From Streptomyces sp. HNM0574 (GTDB taxonomy: Bacteria; Actinomycetota; Actinomycetes; Streptomycetales; Streptomycetaceae): a stretch of DNA of 64,000 nt. Position numbers and translations under genes: made by a program. Under the pieces are notes generated by a model. It was not told where the DNA came from. It searched no databases and saw only the letters and a program-made list of their open reading frames with translations. The first letter of the stretch is position 1; each line of letters begins with the position of its first letter. Positions 1 through 8,526 of the stretch are shown piece after piece. Location of the stretch: assembly GCF_012726235.1 (NCBI RefSeq), contig NZ_JAASAH010000003.1:434001-498000 (forward strand), in the 5' to 3' direction.

Positions 1-1
1 C

Positions 2-508
2 GTGTTCTACGCGCTGTCCTTCCCGCTGCACCGGGTGCGCAGCAAGCGCGGCAAGGCGTACGGCACCTTCTCGCTGACCGACGAGGCGTACGCGCTGACC
101 GCCACCGAACCGGCCGCGCCGCAGGCGCCGATGACCGGCGGGCGCATCCTGTGGCTGCAGTTCTTCTGTCACGCCTACTGGGTCACCGGGGCCGTCGCGG
201 GCGCGCTGCTCGGCGGGCTGATACCCGACGCCGTCGTCGGCCTCGAATTCGCACTCACCGCGCTCTTCGTGGTCCTGGCCATCGACGGCATCCGGGCCAG
301 GCGGGACATCCCGACGCCGGTGCTCGCGCTGCTCAGCTCGGTGGTCGCCGCCGTCGTGCTGCCGGACCAGATGCTGGTGCTGGCGATGGCGCTGTTCGTG
401 GGCTCGCTGGTGGTGCGGTACGTGCTGACCGGCCGCGGCGGGCGCGGGCCCGCGGCGGACGAACCGGCCGGACGGGAGCAGGAGTTGGGGGGTGCCGTCC
501 GTGCCTAG
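2..508 (+). CDS. azlC: AzlC-family branched-chain amino acid exporter, large subunit (5' truncated)
   Basis: This is the C-terminal 168 or so residues of a membrane protein that begins before the window. The visible part has several hydrophobic helices, including the segments around FFCHAYWVTGAVAGALLGG and the paired helices near the end, as in the AzlC family. AzlC and AzlD form an inner-membrane complex linked in Bacillus to export of branched-chain amino acid analogues. The downstream azlD gene overlaps the stop codon by 17 bases, the classical azlCD arrangement. The real start is not in the window. Confidence 0.8.
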   Translation: MFYALSFPLHRVRSKRGKAYGTFSLTDEAYALTATEPAAPQAPMTGGRILWLQFFCHAYWVTGAVAGALLGGLIPDAVVGLEFALTALFVVLAIDGIRARRDIPTPVLALLSSVVAAVVLPDQMLVLAMALFVGSLVVRYVLTGRGGRGPAADEPAGREQELGGAVRA

Positions 509-833
509 CACCGGATACCTGATCGCCGCGGTCGCCGTCGCGGCCGCCGTCACCTGGGCGCTGCGCGCCGTCCCGTTCGCGGCGCTGGCGCCGCTGCGCG
601 AGTCGCCCGTACTGCACTACCTCAGCGCGCACATGCCCGCCGGGATCATGGTGGTGCTCGTGGCCTACTCGGTGCACAACGCCGACCTGCGCACCCCGCC
701 GCACGCGGCCGCGCTCGGCATCGCGCTGATCGTCACCGTCGGGCTGCACCTGTGGCGGGGGAACGCGCTGCTGAGCATCCTCACCGGCACCGCCGTGCAC
801 GTGGCCCTGGCCAGCACGATCCTCGCGGCCTGA
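492..833 (+). CDS. azlD: AzlD-family branched-chain amino acid exporter, small subunit
   Basis: The 113-residue protein has about four hydrophobic helices and the AzlD pattern of TWALRAVPFAAL near the N-terminus followed by a short helical bundle. It is the small partner of AzlC in a two-gene membrane exporter. I chose the GTG at 492 because a GGAG motif at 481-484 sits seven bases upstream; an in-frame GTG at 501 is the alternative. The start lies inside the end of azlC, so the two are translationally coupled. A strong hairpin follows the stop. Confidence 0.85.
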   Translation: MPSVPSTGYLIAAVAVAAAVTWALRAVPFAALAPLRESPVLHYLSAHMPAGIMVVLVAYSVHNADLRTPPHAAALGIALIVTVGLHLWRGNALLSILTGTAVHVALASTILAA

Positions 834-846
834 CCCGCACCCGGCC

Positions 847-891
847 CGTCGCCCGCGTCCGCCTCCCGAGGGAGGACGGGCGCGGGCGACG
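847..891 (+). terminator. Stem-loop terminator after azlD
   Basis: CGTCGCCCGCG at 847-857 pairs with its exact complement at 881-891, and the interior carries a second stem, CCTCCC with GGGAGG, at 862-875. It starts 14 bases after the azlD stop and is followed by a short TTT. This fits a rho-independent terminator without a long U-tract, which is common in Streptomyces. Confidence 0.7.
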
Positions 892-976
892 CGTTTCCGG
901 GGCGGCGTACCGCGACTCCCGCGCCCGGGCGAAAGTTCCGGTTTCCATGGATTCTCACTCAGCCGTGTGAGCGGAT

Positions 977-992
977 AGTGACGTACCTCACA
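977..992. promoter_or_regulatory. Candidate Crp-type operator upstream of the flavoprotein gene
   Basis: The sequence AGTGA-CGTACC-TCACA is a near-perfect match to the classical CRP half-site pattern TGTGA-N6-TCACA and close to the GTG-N6-GNCAC pattern reported for Streptomyces Crp. It lies 55 bases before the start at 1048. A second GTGAG/CTCAC inverted pair sits immediately upstream at 954-971. Binding is inferred from the motif only. Confidence 0.35.
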
Positions 993-1047
993 GGGTGCGC
1001 AATGCTCCTTGCGATCAAGGAACTTCGCACTCCCCTGGAGGCGCACC

Positions 1048-2847
1048 ATGGCCAGCCCGCAGCACGCCGTCGTCCTCATGGATCCGGACCCGCTCCGCCG
1101 GGCCAGGCTCGCCGAGGTCTTCACCGAGTGGTACGGCGACCAGTTCGCACTGGTCCTCACCGGCGACGAGGCCGACGTCGGACGGGCCAGGACCGCGCTC
1201 GGCGAACAGGGCACCTCCACGGCCCTGATCGCCGCCGTCGCGGACGGCGGCGAACCGCCCGCCGCCCTCACCGCCACGGGCACGCCGGCGGACGGCACCG
1301 GCACCGAACCCGCGCGGGTGTGGCTCGCGCCCGACGGGGTGGGCGGGGAGGACCAGGCGGGCGCGGCCGGGGAGTCGGACGAGGGCCTGCCGCGCCTCTC
1401 CTTCACCGGGCGGCGCCCCGCCGATCTCAACATCCCTGCGCTGGACGAGGAGTTGTGCCGCTGGTGGAAGCGGCTCCCGGAGGCGGCGCAGCGGCGCCTG
1501 CCGATGGCGCGTATCGAGGGGCACTTCAGGTCGCCCCGGGCCTTCGAGGCACGGGCCTTCCTCGCCGGGAGCGGGGTGCTGTTCTGCTGGCAGGAGTCGA
1601 AGGACCGCGAGACCGTGCGCATCTGGCCGCCCCTCGCGACCGACCCACTGGTCAACCCGAGCCTGGCCCGGCTCGCGGTGGCCTTCAAGCTGGTGGACGA
1701 GCCCGAGCAGGACTGGCTGGACGTCGTGGTCGTCGGCGGCGGCCCCGCCGGGCTGTCGGCCGCCGTGTACGCGGGGACCGAGGGCCTCAAGGCCCTGGTG
1801 CTGGAGGACGACGTGCCCGGCGGGCAGGCCGGGACCACCTCCGAGATCGCCAACTTCTTCGGCTTCCCGGACGGCGTCTCCGGCTTCGACCTCGCCCGCA
1901 GGGCGCTCACACAGGCCCGCAAGTACGGCGTGACCTGGCAACCGGCCCACCCCGCAACCCAGTTGACGCCCGGCACGGCGGAGAAGCCGCACACCGTCTG
2001 GCTGGACGGCAAGAGCTACCGGGCCGGAGCCGTGATCCTCGCGGGCGGGCTGACCTGGAGCCGGCTCAGGCCCGAGGTGGAGAACAAGCTGGTGGGCTCC
2101 GGCGTGTACTACCACGCGCTCACCTCCGACGCCCCGTCCACGAAGGGCTCCCAGGTCGCGATCGTCGGCGGCGGGAACTCGGCGGGCCAGGCGGCGCTGC
2201 ACTTCGCGCGGTACGCCGAGCACGTCACGCTGCTCATCCGGGGCAAGAACATCCGGGACAAGATGTCGAGCTACCTGGTCGACCGCATCGAGGCGCAGCC
2301 GTCGAAGATCACGGTGTCCACGGAGACCGAGGTGACCAAGTGCCTCCCGGACGACAAGGGTGAACTGGCCGAGCTGGAGATCAAGACCCGGGGGAAGCCC
2401 GGCAGGCTGAAGGTGTCCTGGCTGTACGTGCTGATCGGCGGGAAGCCCAACACCGCCTGGTTCAGCGGCGCCGTGAAGAAGGAGAGCTTCCTCTCGGCCG
2501 TCAACGGCACCGTCCTGACCGGTTCGCACCTTCCCGGGGACATCGAGCGGCTGGCGGAGGTCGTCAAGAAGGCCAGGGAGGAGGGCACGAAGAAGGGGCT
2601 GACCGGCGAGGCCCTGCGCAAGTTCGTGGAGGAGAAGGCCGCCCGGGCGCGGAACAGCTCCACGCAGACCGGCATCCCCGGCATCTACGCGATCGGGGAC
2701 CTCCAGTACGGGAACCCGGCACGGGTCGGCGCCGCCGTCGGCCAGGGCTCGGCCGTCATCGCCGAGCTGTTCGGCTACATCGCTCAACACCCGGACCTCT
2801 TCCCCACGTTCAAGCTCCCCGACCGGGAGACCGGGTCCCCCGCCTGA
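1048..2847 (+). CDS. Three-domain FAD-dependent oxidoreductase, thioredoxin-reductase-like
   Basis: The 599-residue protein starts at an ATG with GGAG eight bases upstream. Residues 5-95 resemble a degenerate response-regulator receiver domain. Residues 155-215 resemble a thioredoxin-like domain (GHFRSPRAFEARAFL). From about 225 there is a thioredoxin-reductase-like flavin module with the FAD motif GGGPAG at 230-235 and an NAD(P)-binding VGGGNSAGQAAL near 372. The protein has only three cysteines and no CxxC in the position where true thioredoxin reductases carry it (the region reads EIANFFGFPDG). It therefore probably does not reduce thioredoxin in the normal way and may be an NAD(P)H-flavin oxidoreductase with another acceptor. 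It stands alone between a terminator and the next gene. Related receiver-Trx-TrxR fusions are known in Streptomyces. Confidence 0.8.
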   Translation: MASPQHAVVLMDPDPLRRARLAEVFTEWYGDQFALVLTGDEADVGRARTALGEQGTSTALIAAVADGGEPPAALTATGTPADGTGTEPARVWLAPDGVGGEDQAGAAGESDEGLPRLSFTGRRPADLNIPALDEELCRWWKRLPEAAQRRLPMARIEGHFRSPRAFEARAFLAGSGVLFCWQESKDRETVRIWPPLATDPLVNPSLARLAVAFKLVDEPEQDWLDVVVVGGGPAGLSAAVYAGTEGLKALVLEDDVPGGQAGTTSEIANFFGFPDGVSGFDLARRALTQARKYGVTWQPAHPATQLTPGTAEKPHTVWLDGKSYRAGAVILAGGLTWSRLRPEVENKLVGSGVYYHALTSDAPSTKGSQVAIVGGGNSAGQAALHFARYAEHVTLLIRGKNIRDKMSSYLVDRIEAQPSKITVSTETEVTKCLPDDKGELAELEIKTRGKPGRLKVSWLYVLIGGKPNTAWFSGAVKKESFLSAVNGTVLTGSHLPGDIERLAEVVKKAREEGTKKGLTGEALRKFVEEKAARARNSSTQTGIPGIYAIGDLQYGNPARVGAAVGQGSAVIAELFGYIAQHPDLFPTFKLPDRETGSPA

Positions 2848-2882
2848 GCACCGCCCGCCCCGCCCCGGAAGGACACGCCTCC

Positions 2883-4034
2883 GTGCACCACCCCCGCCGC
2901 ACTCCCCGCAGGCGGCTCGCCCGCCTCGTCCCGCTGCTCGCGCTATTCCTGCTCGCCGCGCTGAGCGGCGCCGGAAGCACCGCCTCCGCCGGTCCCCCGA
3001 CGGCGCCGCACACCGCCCGCACCGCCCCGCCCGAACACGACCCCACGCCCGAGCAGATCAAGGAGGCCGTCGGCCGGGCGCTCGCCTACCCCTACGAGGA
3101 CGTGACCGGCTCGTACCTCTTCGTCAACGGGAAGAAGTTCGACTACACCGACCTCGGCCGCGACGCCATGCGCGACGCCAGAATCCGCACCGACGAGGGC
3201 ACGCCCACGGTCGCCGAGCACTTCCGGCGGCACCCCGTGACGCCGACCGGCAAGCTCCCGCCCGCCGCGAAGGACCGGACGGTGGTGATCGCCTACGGCG
3301 CGAACCGGGCCCCGTCCGCCCTCGCCCGCAAGTACGCGTCCGCGAACTTCAAGCGCGGCTGGTCCGCGATCCCCGTACTCAAGGCGAAGCTCAAGGACTT
3401 CGAGATCACCCACGCCTCGCACTACTACGGCAACGGCAACCTGCCCGCGACCCTCCGGTACGCCAAGGGCGCCGAGTCCGAGGTCTTCCTGACCCTGCTG
3501 GACGAGGACGAACTCCAGCGGATGCACGCCACCGAAGGGCTCGACGCGCACTCGACCCGCAGCTGGTACCACTTCGCCGAACTCTCCGGCCTCGGCCTGG
3601 AGACGGCCGGCGGCCTCGGCTCCCGGGACACCCGTCTCGGCCGGGCCCACGTCTACATCGACAACTACGGCTCGGCGGTCACCGGCGGCCGCACGTACAG
3701 CCTGGAGAAGGTACGCGGCACCCCGGTGCAGAGCCCGAAGCAGAGCCAGCGCCAGATCCTCGACCGTACGGCCCGGGACGTGGAGTCCGTGGAGGTGCCG
3801 TCCTGGGTGCAGAAGAGGTGCCGTCCGTACCAGGGGGCCGAGCGGTTCGCCTGCGAGACGTACGTCGACCCGTGCATCCGCGCGGGCCGGACGGAACGGC
3901 TGATGCGGCACTCCGAACTCTTCGCGCTGCCGCCCGAGTCGGGGATCCGCCACCGGACCGTCGCCGGGGCACGGGTGCCGGGCAACCCCGGCATCTATCC
4001 GGGCCCGCTCTGCCCGGAGATCCCGCACCACTGA
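2883..4034 (+). CDS. Secreted gamma-glutamylcyclotransferase-like protein
   Basis: The 383-residue protein starts at a GTG preceded by GGAAGG at suitable spacing. Residues 1-38 form a Sec-type signal: arginine-rich start, leucine/alanine core, then a small-residue cleavage region. From about 135 the pattern VVIAYGANRAPSALARKY followed later by VFLTLLDEDELQRMHATEG resembles the YGSN and acidic catalytic motifs of the gamma-glutamylcyclotransferase fold. The C-terminal part contains several cysteines, consistent with disulfides outside the cell. The family call is tentative and rests on the fold signature only. The start is 35 bases after the flavoprotein stop, so co-transcription is possible. 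Confidence 0.5.
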   Translation: MHHPRRTPRRRLARLVPLLALFLLAALSGAGSTASAGPPTAPHTARTAPPEHDPTPEQIKEAVGRALAYPYEDVTGSYLFVNGKKFDYTDLGRDAMRDARIRTDEGTPTVAEHFRRHPVTPTGKLPPAAKDRTVVIAYGANRAPSALARKYASANFKRGWSAIPVLKAKLKDFEITHASHYYGNGNLPATLRYAKGAESEVFLTLLDEDELQRMHATEGLDAHSTRSWYHFAELSGLGLETAGGLGSRDTRLGRAHVYIDNYGSAVTGGRTYSLEKVRGTPVQSPKQSQRQILDRTARDVESVEVPSWVQKRCRPYQGAERFACETYVDPCIRAGRTERLMRHSELFALPPESGIRHRTVAGARVPGNPGIYPGPLCPEIPHH

Positions 4035-4065
4035 ACAACGGGCCCCCGCCTTCAGGGGGTTGACC

Positions 4066-4108
4066 CACCGGCGCACCGGCGCGCGCACCGCGTTCCGGTG
4101 CGCCGGTG
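4066..4108 (+). terminator. Stem-loop after the GGCT-like gene
   Basis: CACCGGCGCACCGG at 4066-4079 is exactly complementary to 4095-4108, with a 15-base loop. It lies about 30 bases after the stop at 4034 and separates this gene from the next one. Confidence 0.55.
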
Positions 4109-4256
4109 CGCCGTCGGCGTGCCTCCCCCCGGGGATTTCGCGACGGCACGTCGGCCCGGCAGCGGCCACCGGCTCCCGGAAGATCGGCGCGGTGCCCGCG
4201 TACGCGCGGCGCACGGCACCGAGCACAGTGATCCCGCACCGATTCGAGGTACCGGC

Positions 4257-5465
4257 ATGGACCGCCGCAGCTTTCACCGGGGGGCCGCCCTGACCCTCGC
4301 CGTCCCCTGGGCGAGCGGCCTCACCACGGGCGCCCCGCCCGCCTCCGCGCACGGCGGCGGGAAGGCGGCCCCCGCCTCGGGCGAGGGCTGCCGCCGCGAG
4401 CTCGCCGAGTACCGGCTGCCGGGGGCCGAGCAGACGCACGAGATCCTGCGGCTGCCCGGCAAGCCGTACGCGCTGGTCACGCAGCAGGGCCCCAGCAGAC
4501 TGGTGAAGCTGGAGATCGACCCGCGGACCGGGAAGGTCCTCGATCACCGCGGCTTCACCCACCTCGCCCCCGAGAACGCGATGCTGCACGGCCTCGCCGC
4601 CTCCCGGAAGCACCCGGGGCTGGTCTGGGCGACGACCGAATCACCCGAGCAGAGCGCCCTGTTGCTCATCGACCCCGGCATGAACGGGCTCGACGAGAAG
4701 CCGGCCGTCAAGCAGCACGTGGGGCTGCCCGACGGCATGGGCCCGCACTACGTCGGCGAGTTCGGGGACGAGGTGTGGGCCACCCTCAAGGGCAGCAACC
4801 AGGTACTGCGCTACCCGCTCAACAGCCCCCACTACAGGTTCTACGACGCGAAGGCGCAGCCCATCTTCGTCGCCCGCCACCCCGGCAGCGGCGACTTCTA
4901 CGTCAGCCAGGACTCCTCCAGCGCCCTGCTCCACATCGACCCGCGCACCCACCGGACCCGGCAGATCCCGGTGCCGCCCGAACGCGGCACCCTGCCCGTC
5001 GGCCTCGTCCCCGGCCCGGGCCCGGGAGGCGGCGCGCTGTGGGTGGTGCTGCTCGGCTCGAAAGAGACCGGCACCGGCACCTTCGGCCGCGTCGGCGCGG
5101 ACGGCGACATCGCCTGGTTCCGGCTGCGCTCCCCCGAGGTCCGCGAGGCCGGACTGCTGCACGTCGCCTTCGACCCGCCCGAGTCGAAGCGCGGCCCGGG
5201 CCTCTGGCTGCTCGGCTCGTCGATCATCTCCTCACGGGTGCTGGACGTGATCGTGCGCGTCGACTTCGACCAGGACTACACCCGGCCCGGCCGCGAGGAG
5301 GTCGCCGTGCTCCCCACCCAACTGTGCAAGGCCCACCGCCTGTTGCCGCTCCCCGACGGCGTCCTCGCCACCGAGCTGACCAGCTCCACCGTCGCCACCC
5401 TGACCGTCGCCCCGCACTGCCACTGGGACCCGCCGACCACCCCGGCCCCCGGCGAGCCCGCCTGA
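4257..5465 (+). CDS. Tat-exported beta-propeller protein (virginiamycin B lyase/SMP-30-like)
   Basis: The 402-residue protein begins MDRRSFHRGAALTLAVPW, a twin-arginine signal with RRSF followed by a hydrophobic stretch and an alanine-rich cleavage region near residue 35. The mature part consists of repeated blade-like segments (for example EILRLPGKPYALVTQQGP, NQVLRYPLNSPHYRFYDA, DFYVSQDSSSALLHIDP), as in six-bladed propellers of the Vgb/SMP-30 type. Substrate and activity cannot be read from the sequence. The ATG at 4257 is preferred over upstream in-frame starts because it places the Tat motif at the N-terminus. It ends in a bidirectional terminator shared with the convergent gene. Confidence 0.6.
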   Translation: MDRRSFHRGAALTLAVPWASGLTTGAPPASAHGGGKAAPASGEGCRRELAEYRLPGAEQTHEILRLPGKPYALVTQQGPSRLVKLEIDPRTGKVLDHRGFTHLAPENAMLHGLAASRKHPGLVWATTESPEQSALLLIDPGMNGLDEKPAVKQHVGLPDGMGPHYVGEFGDEVWATLKGSNQVLRYPLNSPHYRFYDAKAQPIFVARHPGSGDFYVSQDSSSALLHIDPRTHRTRQIPVPPERGTLPVGLVPGPGPGGGALWVVLLGSKETGTGTFGRVGADGDIAWFRLRSPEVREAGLLHVAFDPPESKRGPGLWLLGSSIISSRVLDVIVRVDFDQDYTRPGREEVAVLPTQLCKAHRLLPLPDGVLATELTSSTVATLTVAPHCHWDPPTTPAPGEPA

Positions 5466-5483
5466 GTACGCGTACCGCACACG

Positions 5484-5517
5484 ACCGCCCCGGCACGGAG
5501 ACCCGTGCCGGGGCGGT
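5484..5517. terminator. Bidirectional terminator between convergent genes
   Basis: ACCGCCCCGGCACGG at 5484-5498 pairs perfectly over 15 bp with 5503-5517, leaving a four-base loop. It lies between the stops of two convergent genes (5465 and 5553). Confidence 0.75.
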
Positions 5518-5552
5518 GCGCTGCGGGAGGGCGCCGGGACGGCGCCGGTCCG

Positions 5553-5888
5553 TCAGGAGAACCAGACGGACCGGACCTCCAGCCGCTCGGAGCCGTAACC
5601 ACCGTGCGCGCGGTGCTTGAAGGACGGGCCCTGGCAGTTCGCGTCCTTGAAGACGGTGGCCTGCGCGTCCGTGTGGTTCCGGGTCGAGTGCGCCGGCGGG
5701 GTGGCCCGCGGGTCGCTCACCTCGGGCAGCGTGACGCACTGGCCGCTCGGCGGGTCCGTGAGGGCCGCGACGCCCTGCCCCGGAACCTCGTACAGGAAGT
5801 CGCCCGTGGCCGCGCTCGCGGAGGCGGGGAGGCTCAGCGCGAGGGCGAAGGCTCCGGCGGTGACGGCGACGGCGTGACGAAGACGCAT
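5553..5888 (-). CDS. Small secreted protein of unknown function
   Basis: The 111-residue protein has a clear Sec signal peptide (MRLRHAVAVTAGAFALALSL, cleavage probably after ASASA near residue 26), leaving a mature domain of about 85 residues. Two cysteines in the mature part (in SGQCVTLP and DANCQGPS) could form a disulfide. AAAGG lies nine bases before the ATG. I recognise no catalytic motif; small secreted proteins of this kind are common in Streptomyces. It is transcribed alone, ending in the shared terminator. Confidence 0.7.
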   Translation of the reverse strand: MRLRHAVAVTAGAFALALSLPASASAATGDFLYEVPGQGVAALTDPPSGQCVTLPEVSDPRATPPAHSTRNHTDAQATVFKDANCQGPSFKHRAHGGYGSERLEVRSVWFS

Positions 5889-6083
5889 CTGGTCTTGCCT
5901 TTCTGGGAGTTCACAGGTCGGCCGGCGACCGTGGAAGATCGCCGGGCGCCGGTTGTCTCCCCCGCCGCCGACCCCGCAATGCCGCTGCTCACCCGAAAGT
6001 GGCTGGTCACCGCCCCATCGGGTGAGCGGTCAACACACCGCGCCGCACCGTCCGTTCGGCCTCCGCGACCCGAACGCGCCGCG

Positions 6084-8450
6084 CTACCGCGCCTGTTGCT
6101 CCGGACGCTCCCGCGCCGTCTCCACCGCCGCCTGCGGGCGGATCGGCAGCCGGTTCGCCGGGCGGCCCGTGGCGGACCGTACGGCCGAGGCGACCGCCGC
6201 AGGGGAGACCACGACCGGCACCGCCGAGGCGGCCTTGGCGCCGAAGGGCGCGACGACGTCCCGCTCCTCGATCAGCTTCACGATGCGGATGTCGGGCGCG
6301 TCCAGCGCCGTCGGCAGCGCGTACCCCGTGAGGTCGGGCTGCCGGACAACTCCCCTGGCCACCCGCAGGTGTTCGGTGAGCGCGGCCCCGATGCCCTGGG
6401 TCACCCCGGCCTCGATGCGGGCCCGCAGCTGCCGCGGGTTGAGCACCCGGCCGACGTCCTGCGCGACGGCCATCTCCACCACCCGCACCGAACCCAGCTC
6501 GACGTCCACGTCGACCACGGCGCGTACGGCGGCGAAGGCGAGGCCCACGAAGGCGTCGCCCTGGCCCGTCTCGTCCAGCGGCTCCGTCGGGTGCGGGCGG
6601 CACTGGGCCGTGGCCCACAGCTCCTTGCCCTCCAGCGCCTCGGCGACCGTCGTCGACAGCACCCCGTCGTAAGAGGTGATCTTGCCGTCGGAGATGGACA
6701 GCAGCTCGGCCGACATCCCGAACTTCGCGGCGAGCGGCTGGAGAAGCTGCGTGCGCACCATCTTCGCCGCGCGCTCGACGGCGCCGCCCGACACCCAGGT
6801 GTGCCGCCCGCGCGCGCCCGCGCCCGCCGGGGGCTGGTCGGTGTCGACGGAAGCGACGTGCACCTCGTCCACGCCGAGGGTCTCCTGCACGATCTGCCGC
6901 GCGAGGGTCGAGAAGCCCTGACCCGTCTCCACCGCGGCGCACATCACCGTCGCGACCGAACCGCTGACCTTGACCGTCGCCGTGGAGACCTCGTCCGTCG
7001 CCTCGGCGCCGAGCATGTGCACCATGCCCAGCGCGTAGCCGACGCCGCGCCGCACCGCGCCCGGGTCGCCGGCGCCGTCCGGGCCGCCCGGCAGCAGCCA
7101 GTCCGCCTCGGGGCTGTCCTTCGGCAGCGGCGGGAGGGGCTCCTCCCGTACGGCGTCGAGCAGTTCGGCGACCGGGGCCGGGCAGGTGATGGTCTGGCCC
7201 GTGGGCAGCAGATCGCCGGTGGCCAGCACGTTCCGCATGCGCAGCTCGGCCGGGTCCAGGCCGAGCTTCGCCGCGAGCTTGTCCATCTGGCCCTCGTACG
7301 CGGCGCACACCTGCATGGCGCCCTCGCCGCGCACGTGCCCGGCGGGCGGGTTGTTGGTACGCACCGCCCAGCCGTCGATCACCGCGTGCGGGACGACGTA
7401 CGGGCCGCAGGCGAAGGACACGGCGGCGGCGAGCACATCGGAGGAGGTGTCCGCGTACGCGCCGGCGTCGAGCAGGATCTGCGCCTCGACCTTGAGCAAC
7501 TTGCCCTCGCCGTCCGCGTGGTGGCGGAAGCGGAGCAGGGTCGGGTGCCGGTGCGCGTGCCCGAGGAAGGACTCCTCACGGGTCGCCGCGATCTTGACGG
7601 GCCGCCCCGTACGCATCGCCAGCAGCCCGAGCGGGACCTGGAGCGCGGTGTCCTCGCGGTCGCCCATCGCACCGGGCACGCCCGTGACGACGATCTTGAC
7701 CTTCTCCGGGGGCAGGCCGAAGCAGGCGGCGGCCAGATCGCGGTCGGTGTGCGGGTCCGTCGAGGCGGTGTAGATCTCGACGCCGCCCTCGGGGCGCGGC
7801 ACGGCCAGCCCGGCCTCGGCGCCGATGGGCGCCGGGTCCTGCCGCCCGATGCGGTACAGCCCCTCCACGACGACCTCGCCGGTGATCTCCGGGTCGCCGA
7901 AGCGGAGCGGGATGTGCCGGATCAGGTTCCCGTCCGGGTGCAGCGGTTCGGCCCCGAAGGACGCCTCGGGGTCGGTGACCGGCTCCAGGACCTCGTACTC
8001 GACGTCGATGGCGGCGGCCGCCATCCGCGCGGTGTCCGGATGGTCGGCGGCGACGGCGGCGATCGGCTCGCCGTAGTAGCGCACCACGTCCCGCGCGAAC
8101 GCGGGCTGGTCCGCGACCCGCCGACCGTGCCCGGCCTCACCGGGCACGTCGAGGTGCGTGACGACGGCGTGCACCCCCGGCATGGCCTCGGCCTGCGCGG
8201 TGTCGAGCGAGCGGATGCGGGCGTGCGGGTGCGGGGCGCGCAGCACCGTCGCCCACAGCAGCCCCTCGGCCCACAGGTCCGCGGCGTACGGGAAGGTGCC
8301 CGCCGCCTTCGCCGGCGCGTCCTCGGAGGGCACGGACGCACCGATGCCGTGCGGCGTCACGGCGGCGGCCCTGGCGTCGAGCGGCGGAAGTGCCGTGCCC
8401 TCAGCGGGAGTTGCCGTGATGGCACCGTGGCCGTCGGCCGTACCAGTCAT
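6084..8450 (-). CDS. Molybdenum hydroxylase large subunit (xanthine dehydrogenase/CoxL family)
   Basis: The 788-residue protein has the aldehyde oxidase/xanthine dehydrogenase hammerhead domain (about residues 30-150) followed by the molybdopterin-binding domain. Visible family motifs include the GxGxxQ-type RGEGAMQ and GQGFSTLARQ. The C-terminal active-site loop, which in this family normally reads GxGE, here reads GAKAASAVPVV (residues 737-747), so the expected catalytic glutamate is replaced by alanine. It is the last gene of a three-gene operon with the FeS and FAD subunits. I chose the ATG at 8450 because GGAAAGG precedes it; an ATG at 8471 lacks a ribosome-binding site. The substrate is unknown, and purine or aldehyde oxidation is doubtful given the missing residue. 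Confidence 0.8.
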   Translation of the reverse strand: MTGTADGHGAITATPAEGTALPPLDARAAAVTPHGIGASVPSEDAPAKAAGTFPYAADLWAEGLLWATVLRAPHPHARIRSLDTAQAEAMPGVHAVVTHLDVPGEAGHGRRVADQPAFARDVVRYYGEPIAAVAADHPDTARMAAAAIDVEYEVLEPVTDPEASFGAEPLHPDGNLIRHIPLRFGDPEITGEVVVEGLYRIGRQDPAPIGAEAGLAVPRPEGGVEIYTASTDPHTDRDLAAACFGLPPEKVKIVVTGVPGAMGDREDTALQVPLGLLAMRTGRPVKIAATREESFLGHAHRHPTLLRFRHHADGEGKLLKVEAQILLDAGAYADTSSDVLAAAVSFACGPYVVPHAVIDGWAVRTNNPPAGHVRGEGAMQVCAAYEGQMDKLAAKLGLDPAELRMRNVLATGDLLPTGQTITCPAPVAELLDAVREEPLPPLPKDSPEADWLLPGGPDGAGDPGAVRRGVGYALGMVHMLGAEATDEVSTATVKVSGSVATVMCAAVETGQGFSTLARQIVQETLGVDEVHVASVDTDQPPAGAGARGRHTWVSGGAVERAAKMVRTQLLQPLAAKFGMSAELLSISDGKITSYDGVLSTTVAEALEGKELWATAQCRPHPTEPLDETGQGDAFVGLAFAAVRAVVDVDVELGSVRVVEMAVAQDVGRVLNPRQLRARIEAGVTQGIGAALTEHLRVARGVVRQPDLTGYALPTALDAPDIRIVKLIEERDVVAPFGAKAASAVPVVVSPAAVASAVRSATGRPANRLPIRPQAAVETARERPEQQAR

Positions 8451-8526
8451 GCCGCCTGTGCCTTTCCGCATCGTCTGCGTCGTGAACTGCGTGATGGACG
8501 GGGTGCGCCGGTGGTGCCGGAGCCGG

